Origin: Liolophura sinensis
Taxonomy: Eukaryota; Mollusca; Polyplacophora; Chitonida; Chitonidae
DNA: 64,000 nucleotides
Reading direction: 5' to 3'
NCBI RefSeq assembly: GCF_032854445.1
Contig: NC_088295.1
Coordinates: 89,487,836-89,551,835, forward strand
Positions 46,413 through 58,400 of this stretch are shown here, piece by piece. A model generated the notes under the pieces. That model did no database searches and was not told the origin of the DNA. It saw only the letters and a list, made by a program, of their open reading frames with translations. Both the position numbers and the translations under genes were made by a program. The stretch's first letter is position 1. Each line of letters starts with the position of its first letter.

Positions 46413-49400
46413 GTAAGTCACACCAGCATATACATTACAAGAGACTGCATTATACATACAGCGGCAAAGATATGACAAGACATCGTGCAGCTGAACAACC
46501 ACAATGTCCAAGGCCAATGCTGCAATAAATATGATATTTTAAATATGTACGGAATATCGTGTATTTTAATTGTTGCAAGAATGGAACTGGAATAGACACG
46601 TGTATGGCGTTGTTATTGAATGTCCTTTACAGAATGGTTTGAAGTGATATACTGTACATAAACCTACCCGCCTATTCGAATACCACTGTCGGAGCCAAGG
46701 TTATAAAAACGTATTGGTAACATATAAAGTCGTCAAACAGATTTGGAACGGGACATACCCGAATCGATCACGTGCTTTCCTTTGAACGGTTGGTGTGGGA
46801 TCAAACCCGGCCATGGTCAGAGAATTTGTAGATTCTCTCATTGTGATCGGTGACAGTAAGCGGCCAATGATCCTCATGGGGCCGTTTGCGCAGTTTCACG
46901 GTCATGAAAGACTTCTTGTTGATATGTTGAACATATCTGCACGTCACATGTGGAGAACTTATGACGGTGACTTTGCTTCACCAATAAAACTGAGAGCCAT
47001 CGTGTATAAACCTTATTTTTGGCTATAACTTTCTTCATTTCCCTTAAAACCATAATCTTCATTTTAGAGTTCCTTTTCATATATCCTTTGTGGTAACAGC
47101 TTCTTAATCGTTATGTAGCATAAGCTCCTGTGCTCGCACAGGCACAAGTACAAGTATACTTATAATACAAGCCTAGTATGTTACCAGACTAAACCTATGA
47201 GGTGTATAATTTCCTGCTTAGCGTGTACAAATGTAGATACCTTGACCTGTAGATCGTTGCTGTTTAATGGTGCTTTGCGAAATCTATTTGTGTTGTATTG
47301 TATTGCTGGGCTTCGTATGGTATCTACAGTGTTATAGATATAACTTTATAGAGCTGAAGGCCTAGTTTCCACAAGTATTAGGTGACGTATGTCACGTTCC
47401 TTAATCCTATTTACTGGCCCTGTAATATGAACTGTCAACAATTTGGACACTCTTGTGTCACCTGTCGTATATTGGCGTGCACTGAGAAGACGCAATGTGT
47501 ACTGAGGTAACACGGTCTCTAATGTTAATGGCCCATCTATGTGAATAAAACTCGGCCAGTCTAACAAGTTATTAGCGCATCCTCTGTTGTACGTTTTTAT
47601 CCTCTGCTGTATGTTCTCATCCTTTACTGTATGTTTTCGTCCTTTGCTGTATGATCTCATCCTTTGCTGTATGTTCTCATCCTTTGCTGTATGTTCTCAT
47701 CCTTTGCTGTATGCTGACCAGCCGGTGTATGTTTTGACCAGTCACTGTATGTTCTGACCAGCCGGTGTATGTTCTGACCAGCCGGTGTATGTTCTGACCA
47801 GTCGGTGTATGTTCTTACCAAATGGTATATGTCCTAACCAGTCACTGTATGTTCTGACCAGCCGGTGTATGTTCTGGCCAGCCGGTGTATGTTCTGACCA
47901 GTCGGTGTATGTTCTTACCAAATGGTATATGTCCTGACCAGTTGCTGTATGTTCTGACCAGCCGGTGTATGTTCTGACAAGCCGGTGAGTGTTCTGACCA
48001 GCCGCTGTATGTCCTTACAAGTCGCTATATGTTCTGACCAACCAATGTATGTTCTGACTAGCCGCTGTATGTTCTGACCAGCCAATGTATGTTCTGACCA
48101 GCCAATGTATGTTCTGAACAGCCGATGTATGTTCCGACTAGCCGCTGTATGTTCTGACCAGCCAATGTATGTTCTGACCAGCCAATGTATGTTCCGACTA
48201 GCCGCTATATGTTCTGACCAGCCAATGTATGTTCTGACCAGCCGATGTATGTTCCGACTAGCCACTGTATGTTCTGACCAGCCAATGTATGTTCCGACTA
48301 GCCGCTGTATGTTCTGACCAGCCAATGTATGTTCCGACTAGCCGCTGTATGTTCTGACCAGCCAATGTATGTTCTGACCAGCCGCTGTATGTTCTGACCA
48401 GCCAATGTATGTTCTGACCAGCCAATGTATGTTCTGACCAGCCAATGTATATTCCGACTAGCCGCTGTATGTTCCGACTAGCCGCTGTATGTTCTGACCA
48501 GCCAATGTATGTTCTGACCAGCCAGTGTATGTTCCGACTAGCCGCTGTATGTTCTGACCAGCCAATGTATGTTCCGACTAGCCGCTGTATGTTCTGACCA
48601 GCCAGTGTATGTTCCGACTAGCCGCTGTATGTTCTGACCAGCCAATGTATGTTCTGACCAGCCAATGTATGTTCTGACCAGCCAATGTATGTTCCGACTA
48701 GCCGCTGTATGTTCTGACCAGCCAATGTATGTTCTGACCAGCCAATGTATGTTCTGACCAGCCAATGTATGTTCCGACTAGCCGCTGTATGTTCTGACCA
48801 GCCAATGTATGTTCCGACTAGCCACTGTATGTTCTGACCAGCCAATGTATGTTCCGACTAGCCGCTGTATGTTCTGACCAGCCAATGTATGTTCTGACCA
48901 GCCAGTGTATGTTCTGACTAGCCGCTGTATGTTCCGACTAGCCGCTGTATGTTCTGACCAGCCAATGTATGTTCTGACCAGCCGCTGTATGTTCTGACCA
49001 GCCGCTGTATGTTCTGACCAGCCAATGTATGTTCTGACCAGCCAATGTATGTTCTGACCAGCCAATGTATGTTCCGACTAGCCGGTGTATGTTCTGACCA
49101 GCCGCTGTATGTTCTGACCAGCCGCTGTATGTTCTGACCAGCCAATGTATGTTCTGACCAGCCAATGTATGTTCTGACCAGCCAATGTATGTTCCGACTA
49201 GCCGGTGTATGTTCTGACCAGCCGCTGTATGTTCTGACCAGCCGCTGTATGTTCTGACCAGCCAATGTATGTTCTGACCAGCCGATGTATGTTCTGACCA
49301 GCCAATGTATGTTCTGATTAACCGGTGTATGTTCTTATCCTTCGTGTTAGAACCCTTTGTTGTGAGTTGTAACGCTTGTTGTGTGTCCAAACATATCGTA

Positions 49401-52400
49401 GTGTGTACTAACCCTCTGATGTGTATTCTAACTTTCTGATCTTTGTGTCCTGATCTCCTGTGCGCTGTGATCTTCTTCTATGTGCTCTGATTTTCTTCTG
49501 TGTGTCCCGATCTTCTGTGTGTCCTGGTCTTCTTCCGTGTGACTTGATCTTCCTATGTGTGTCCTGATCTTCTTCTGTGTATCCTGAACTTCTTCTGTGT
49601 TCTCTAGGCTTCTTCTGTGTGCTCTGATCTTCTTCTATGTGCTCTGATCTTCTTCTGTGTGCCCTACGTCTTCTTTTGTGTGCTCTGATCTTTTCGTGTA
49701 TGCCCTGATCTTCTGTGTGTCCTGATCTTCTTCTGCGTGTTCTTATATTCTTCTGTGTGTTCTGGTCGTCTTCTGTGTGATCTGATCTTCTTCTGTGTGA
49801 TCTGAACTTCTTCTGTGTGATCTGATATTTTTCTTTGTGCTCTGATCTTCTTCTGTGTGCTCTAATCTTTTTCTGTGTGCTCTGATCTTTTTCTTTGTGC
49901 TATGATCTTTTTCTGTGTGCTCTGATCTTCTTCTGTGTGTCCAGATCTTCCTTGTACTTTAATCTTCTTCTATGTGCTCTGATCGTCTTCTGTATGTCCA
50001 GATCTTCTGTGTGTCCTGATCTTCTTCGGTGTGCTTTGATCTTCTTCTGTGTGTCCTGGTCTTCTCCGGTGTGTTCTGGTCTTATCCTATGTGTCCTCAT
50101 CTGTCTACTCTGATCTTCTCCTGGATGCTTTGATCTTCTTTTGTGCAATCCCGAGTCGAGTCACACCTGAGACTAAAAGAGAAAGTTGTAACTTCCTCGC
50201 TTGGCGTTCAGCATGAAGGGGATAGTGCAACGACTGATTGACCCATATCACTATAATGGCTCGGGCGGGGCGGCTTACTTGCCTTCGGTAAGTGGTCTCA
50301 GTGAAGCAGCATTAGATAAAAGAGCGGTAGAAAGCCGTCCTGCTACAAGGAAGCACATAACATAAACCCTAAGGAACCCTTCGTCGTCATATGACTGAAA
50401 AATTGTTGAGTACGACGTTAACCCAGAGCACTCACTCACTCACTCTTTTGTGTGTCCTGATCTCCTTCCGTGTATCCTGATCTTCTTCTGTGTGTTCTGA
50501 CCTTTTCGTGTGCCCTGATCTTCTTCTGTGTGTTCTGATCTTCTTCCGTGTGCACTGATCTTCTTCTGTGTGCCCTGATCGTCTGCCATGTTCTCTGATC
50601 TTTTCTTTTGTGCCCTGATCTTCTGTGTCTTGGTCTTTTTCTGTGTACCCTGATCTTCTTCTGTGTTGTCTGATCTTCTTCTGCGTGTTCAGATCATCTT
50701 CTTGATGCCCTAATCTTCTTCTCTGTGCTCTGATCTTTTTCTGCGTGCTCTGATTTTATTCTGTGTGCCATGTATCTTCTTCTGTGTGCTCTGATCTTTT
50801 CTTGAGTGCCCTGATCTTCTGGGTGTCTTGACATTCTTCTGTGTGTTCTTATATTATTCTGTCTGTTCTGGTCGTCTTCTGTGTGTCCTGATCTTCTTCT
50901 CTGTGTGCCTTGATCTTCTTCTGTGTGCCCTGATCTTCGTTTGTGTGCTCAGAACCGCCCCTGTGTTTTCCTTCCCGTCCCTGAGTGCAGAGATCCATTA
51001 TTATGTAGTGTGCGTTCGTCTCCTTTCACATAGAACTATGTCCTGATCCTCCACTCTAGTAATGGTCATCTGATGTATGTTCGTGTCTTTTCCCATATGC
51101 CCGTGTTCTGATCCTCCTCTATGGTATTAGTCATCTGATTATGTTCGTGTTCCTTCCCATACTCCCGTGTTCTGATCCTGCACTCTGGTATTGGTCATCT
51201 GATGTATGTTCGTGTTCCTTTCCCATACCCGTGTTTCGATCCTCCACTCTGGTATTGGTCATCTGATGTATGTTCGTGTTCCTTTCCCATACGCCCGTGT
51301 TCTGATCCTCCTCTATGGTATTAGTCATCTGATTATGTTCGTGTTCCTTCCCATACTCCCGTGTTCTGATCCTGCACTCTGGTATTGGTCATCTGATGCA
51401 TGTTTGTGTCCTTTCCAATACGCCCGTGTTCTGATCCTCCACTCTGGTATTGGTCATTTGATGTATGTTCGTGTTCCTTCCCATACGCGCATGTTCTGAT
51501 CCTGCGCTCTGGTATTGGTCATCTGATGTATGTTCGTGTCCTTTCCCATACGCCGGTGTTCTGATGCTCCACTCTGGTAATGGTCTCCTGATGTATGTTC
51601 GTGTTCCTTCCCATACGCCCGTGTTCTGATCCTGCACTCTGGTAATGGTCATCTGATGTATGTTCATGTTCCTTCTCATACGCACGTGTTCTGATCCTCC
51701 ACTCTGGTATTGGTCATCTAATGTATGTTCGTGTTCCTTCCCATACGCCCGTGTTCTGATCTTTTACTCTGGTATTGGTCATCTGATGTATGTTCGTGTC
51801 CTTTCCCATACGTCCGTGTTCTGATGCTCCACTCTAGTAATGGTCTTCTGATGTATGTTCGTGTTCCTTCCCATACGCCCCTGTTCTGATCCTGCACTCT
51901 GGTATTGGTCATCTGATGTATGTTCGTGTTCCTTCTCATACGCCCGTGTTCTGATCCTCCACTCTGGTATTGGTCATCTAATGTATGTTCGTGTTCCTTT
52001 CCCATACGCCCGTGTTCTGATCCTGCACTCTGGTATTGGTCATCTCATGTATGTTCGTGTTCCTTCCCATACGCCGGTGTTCTGATCCTTCACTCTGGTA
52101 TTGGTCATCTGATGTATGTTCGTGTTCCTTCCCATACGCCGGTGTTCTGATGCTCCACTCTGGTAATGGTCTTCTGATGTATGTTCGTGTTCCTTCCTAT
52201 ACGCCCGTGTTCTGATCCTGCACTCTGGTATTGGTCATCTCATGTATGTTCGTGTTCCTTCCCATACGCCGGTGTTCTGATCCTTCACTCTGGTATTGGT
52301 CATCTGATGTATGTTCGTGTTCCTTCCCATACGCCGGTGTTCTGATGCTCCACTCTGGTAATGGTCTTCTGATGTATGTTCGTGTTCCTTCCTATACGCC

Positions 52401-55400
52401 CGTGTTCTGATCCTTCACTCTGGTATTGGTCATCTGATGTATGTTCGTGTTCCTTCTTATACGCCCGTGTTCTGATCCTGCACTCTGGTATTGGTCATCT
52501 GATGTATGTTCGTGTTCCTTCTTATACGCCCGTGTTCTGATCCTGCACTCTGGTATTGGTCATCTCATGTATGTTCGTGTTCCTTCCCATACGCCCCTGT
52601 TCTGATCCTGCACTCTGGTATTGGTCATCTCATGTATGTTCATGTTCCTTCTCATACGCCCGTGTTCTGATCCTCCACTCTGGTATTGGTCATCTAATGT
52701 ATGTTCGTGTTCCTTCCTATACGCCCGTGTTCTGATCCTTCACTCTGGTATTGGTCATCTGATGTATGTTCGTGTTCCTTCCCATACTTCCGTGTTCTGA
52801 TGCTCCACTCTGGTAATGGTCTTCTGATGTATGTTCGTGTTCCTTCCCATACGCCCGTGTTCTGATCCTTCACTCTGGTATTGGTCATCTGATGTATGTT
52901 CGTGTTCCTTCTTATACGCCCGTGTTCTGATCCTTCACTCTGGTATTGGTCATCTGATGTATGTTCGTGTTCCTTCCTATACGCACGTGTTCTGATCCTC
53001 CACTCTGGTATTGGTCATCTAATGTATGTTCGTGTTCCTTCCTATACGCCCGTGTTCTGATCCTTCACTCTGGTATTGGTCATCTGATGTATGTTTGTGT
53101 CCTTTCCCATACGTCCGTGTTCTGATGCTCCACTCTGGTAATGGTCTCCTGATGTATGTTCGTGTTCCTTCTCATACGCCCGTGTTCTGATCCTCCACTC
53201 TGGTATTGGTCATCTAATGTGTTTTCGTGTTCCTTTCCCATACGCCCGTGTTCTGATCCTTCACTCTGGTATTGGTCATCTGATGTATGTTCGTGTTCCT
53301 TCCCATACGCCGGTGTTCTGATCCTTCACTCTGGTATTGGTCATCTGATGTATATTTGTGTCCTTTCCCATACGCCCGTGTTCTGATCCTGCACTCTGGT
53401 ATTGGTCATCTGATGTATGTTCGTGTTCCTTCCCCTACGCCCGTGTTCTGATCCTCCTCTATGGTATTGGTCATCTAATGTATGTTCGTGTTCCTTTCCC
53501 ATACGCCCGTGTTCTGATCCTGCACTCTGGTATTGGTCATCTGATGTATGTTCGTGTTCCTTTCCCATACGCCTGTGTTCTGATCCTCCACTCTGGTATT
53601 GGTCATCTGATGTATGTTCGTGTTCCTTTCCCATACGCCCGTGTTCTGATCCTGCACTCTGGTATTGGTCATCTAATGTATGTTCATGTTCCTTTCCCAT
53701 ACGCCCGTGTTCTGATCCTGCACTCTGGTATTGGTCATCTGATGTATGTTCGTGTTCCTTTCCCATACGCCCGTGTTCTGATCCTCCACTCTGGTATTGG
53801 TCATTTGATGTATGTTCGTGTTCCTTTCCCATACGCCCGTGTTCTGATCCTGCACTCTGGTATTGGTCATCTGATGTATGTTCGTGTTCCTTTCCCATAC
53901 GCCCGTGTTCTGATCCTGCACTCTGGTATTGGTCATCTGATGTATGTTCGTGTTCCTTTCCCATACGCCCGTGTTCTGATCCTCCACTCTGGTATTGGTC
54001 ATCTGATGTATGTTCGTGTCCCTTCTTATACGCCCGTGTTCTGATCCTCCACTCTGGTAATGGTCATCTGATGTATGTTCGTGTTCCTTCCCATATGCCC
54101 GTGTTCTGATGCTCCACTCTGGTATTGGTCATCTGATGTATGTTCGTGTTCCTTCCTATACGCCCGTGTTCTGATCCTGCACTCTGGTAATGGTCATCTG
54201 ATGTATGTTCGCGTTCCTTCCGATATGCCCGTGTTCTGATCTTTCACTCTGGTATTGGTCATCTGATGTATGTTCGTGTTCCTTCCCATACGCCCGTGTT
54301 CTGATCCTGCACTCTGGTATTGGTCATCTGATGTATGTTCGTGTTCCTTCCCATACGCCCGTGTTCTGATCCTGCGCTCTGGTAAAGGTCATCTGATGTA
54401 TGTTCGTGTTCCTTCCCATATGTCCGTGTTCTGATCCTTCACTCTGGTATTGGTCATCTGATGTATGTTCGTGTTCCTTCCCATATGCCCGTGTTCTGAT
54501 CTTTCACTCTGGTATTGGTCATCTGATGTATGTTCGTGTTCCTTCCTATACGCCCGTGTTCTGATCCTTCACTCTGGTAATGGTCATCTGATGTATGTTC
54601 GTGTTCCTTCCCATATGCCCGTGTTCTGATCCTTCACTCTGGTATTGGTCATCTGATGCATGTTCGTGTTCCTTCCCATACGCCCGTGTTCTGATCCTGC
54701 ACTCTGGTATTGGTCATCTGATGTATGTTCATGTTCCTTCCTATACGCCCGTGTTCTGATCCTTCACTCTGGTATTGGTTATCTGATATATGTTCGTGTT
54801 CCTTCCCATAGAGCTATGTTCTGATCCCCTACTCTGGAATGTATGATGTACATCTGATGTATGTTTGTGTTCTTTCCTGCGCGTTTTGGTGTTCCACTCT
54901 GTTATTGGTCTTCTGATGTATTCCGTGTCCTTTGCTGTATATTTTACTCCTCCTCTGTGTCTTTCAGGACCAGTGGTCAGCCTACTACTGGAGTTTTTCA
55001 GCTGTCGACAGGTGATGATTTTGGGCAGCCTCATTTCCTCAGTTGGGTTTGTCCTTAGCGTGTTTGCCCCAAACATCGAAACCTTAATTTTCACATACGG
55101 AGCCCTTGGGGGTAAGTGGTCGTAGACGCATCTGATAGAATATTTACACAGCTTCAGGTATAAACTTCAACCTTAGGATGACACATCTGGCAGAGCGTTT
55201 AAATAAATTCCGGTATGTACGTCAACCGTAAAATGGTACGTGTGGCAGAATGTTTAATTAGCTTCGGGTTTGTGCATCCAACACAGGATGACACATTTTG
55301 CGGAATGTTTACATAACTTCAGATATAAACTTCAACTTTAGGATGGTACTTTTGGCACAGTGTTCAAATAGTCTTAAATGTACATTTCAACCGTAGAATG

Positions 55401-58400
55401 GTAAATCCTTAACAGTCGTTCTAACTTAACCAAACTTTCGATATTAAAATATAATTTGACCTGAGCGCTGTTGCCTAAAAGCGAAGTCATTCGATACAAA
55501 AGGCCTTATTTGTCAAAAAGACATGCCTTAGCAATACTCACTGCAGTAACACGTTTTTATACTGACACATATTACAAAGAGTAAATCCTCAAATCTCATC
55601 AGAAATCAGTATTAATAGACGATGTAAGTCAAGTAAACCCTGACACGAGTACAAATGGGCTGGAAAAAATCTAACCCAATTTCAAAACGTTTCTGAAGAA
55701 AGGGTAACAGTTATGACGAGGAGTATGTGTTCCGTTAATTCGGAAGACGCAGCTCTGATGATGCTAAAAGATATTGATGAAATCAGTTATTCGTTAATCG
55801 CCCAACTGTGATTTCACCGCAGGGTCTGGATTTGGACTGTCCTTCGTTACCGCCATTTTAGTGGTTGGCTTACACTTCAATGAAAAGAGAGCCCTGGCCA
55901 CGGGTATTGCCATGAGCGGTTCTGGTGTAGGAACATTCGCTATCTCTTACCTAACGGAACGCCTACTGGAATGGTACGGGTGGCGAGGCACCGTTCTTAT
56001 CATAGCAGGACTCGTACTGAACTGCTGTGTATGTGGCGCCCTCATGCGGCCGCTGGTTAAACGTCCTACCAAGGTCCCTTCCTGCTGTTCCTCATCACAG
56101 AAAGTAAGCTTTTGTCACAGAAAGTTCAGTTCTTCCCTCAACGATGATCTCGAACAATGTTCCCTCCAAGAAGAGGAATGGAAAAGTCCGCCAGTAGAAA
56201 AACCATTTCTGAAGTCGATTGACACACTGGTTTTAGCAGAGAAGAAAACTAGGCTATTTCACAGCAACGAGCATATGATCCCTTCTGTGGACCTCTCCCG
56301 TCGCCAATACAAAAGTGATCTTCATCTTCATAACTTCCAGTCTCTCACGCCTGCGCTGGACGCAAACACTCGCGTAATCAAACAGGCTCTAGGACAACCA
56401 ATCCGTAGGAAGGATATATTTTATAGCGGAAGTCTGTATAATCTACCAGAATACAAAAAGGATCCAAACATGAGGTCCTTTTTGAAGAGCATGACAAGCT
56501 TACACAGAAGTGAATATGGTTATACGTCACGTGCTGATTTTTCTGTCACCGTTGAGGAAACTCACGAAAAATTGACTTTTATAGCTGCACACAAAGAATT
56601 ACTGTGCGACAAACTTTTCCTCATGCTGCTCTTCGTCATGACAGCTTGGACAGGTACGTACGAAGCAATTCTCTGGCTGTTAGGCAAACTCATTCCTTCA
56701 CAGTCGCCTTTCTGTTTCGGTAATGAATCATTATGATTTTAGTCCTGTTTGAAACAGATATCTGCCACATTCATATTTGTCCCCTTTCAATGTTAGTTTG
56801 CTTTGTGTAGTGCCTTGTCTATGCCTGGATGTAACAGTTTTGCTCTGATATTTCTCCAGGTCACGCCTCCATCCTCACCTACGTGCCCGACCTGGCCGTA
56901 TCTAGGGGCGTGTCTAGCACGCAGGCAGCCCTCCTCGTGTCTGCTGTCGGCTGCACGAACACCATTGGTCGGTTGTTCGCCGGGTGGCTCACCAATAGGC
57001 CCGAAGTGGACAGTGTCGTCGTCTACACATGCGCAATCCTACTGGCCGGGGTTGTATCTGCCATCTTCCCGCTCTGCAACTCATTTCCAGTGTTCATCGT
57101 CTGCTGCTGTATTTTTGGCCTGTGCATGGGTAAGTTAGACAGTTTCCAAGCTTTGTAACATGACACTGTGTGTGGTATGTACAAAGATCTATTGAAATTT
57201 TAGATGTATGGCTATTTAAGTACAAGTTTACATAATAATTTCAACCTTACATTCCTAGTAGGAATCATGTGATAAAATTTCAGTCATATTCAGTTTAGCT
57301 GTGGTCAGAGAATAAATGGCCATTAAGGTTAGTACTGTGCTTCGGAAAACTTTCTACCCAGGCATGTGATAAGTTCTAGTCTGAAGAAACGAGTGTATGG
57401 GAAACCATGTATGCATGATTCACTTGGATCATGGAGTTATTGCTTTCAGAGCCGCTACATGTGCCAAGAATTGTCTTGATCGAGTTCTCTTTTCCTTCAT
57501 GGCTAAATATAAACCGTGAAATTATGTGGTGGTGGTGAAGTCTTATAAACCTGAAACACGTTTTGAATAGCCCTATTCAGAAAAACACACAGGCCCACCG
57601 CCCACACGAGATGGAAAATATTTTTGTGCGTCATTTCCGTGTTATTAGAAAGTTTTTGCATGAATAACGAATTGGTATTTTTGCAGAACATGCTGCTATT
57701 ATGATAATATGACATTTAAACACGGTTGCTGGGATGTGTTATATTTATAGTTTTGTACTTCATCTGAAGCTGCTGTCTCTTTTCATTATTGAAAAATTAA
57801 TGAAGAGACAACAATGATTGATGTAAGCATCTGTTTGCATTTCTCTACACACGTTGGTCGTTGTTGTTTTATTTATCATGAAGTCAGATATATAGCTTGA
57901 TCAAAAACTAACGATTTGAATGGCTGTCTCTTAATATGACAGAGTTTTAGAGTCTTTCCGCCTAATCAGTTCGTTTATCCTTGAACGTTTGACATCTTGG
58001 TGAGGAAATGAGAACGATTGAATATAAACTGTATACCTCTGACTCTCCTTTACAGAAGCGTTATAATGGGCAGTCATTTGGTTCGGTCGGCTGACAAGCC
58101 TCTGTAGCACGCAGGTCCTATATGTCATTATTCGCCATCCTGGTTGCTGATATGTGCCATGTGCTAGGATGAATGTGAAATATAGGCCACCATTTTACAC
58201 TTGCAGATCAAAATCAGGGATTCCACATTGCGAAAGATTTTACATGCCGCTACTAAATTGCAAGTTACATAACTTTCACAAGTTCTGGCCTGTTTTCATG
58301 TGTCAAACAAAATCGATTGTGCGAGAATGGATATATATGTAATATTGTTGTGGGGTATCCTGGAGAACTGGTGTCAGATTTGTGCATTGTAATATCTCCA

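Noticed and set aside
47915..49390. Minus-strand frames of 75-150 codons (NIHWLVRTYIGWSEHT repeats)
   Set aside because: Products of the 20-bp array inside MCT-B intron 1.
49895..52150. Frames of 65-98 codons on both strands
   Set aside because: Low-complexity translations of the 20-bp and 65-bp arrays.
56803..57138. Plus-strand frame of 111 codons (CSALSMPGCNSF...)
   Set aside because: It is an out-of-frame reading of MCT-B exon 4, whose true frame is fixed by homology and splice phase.
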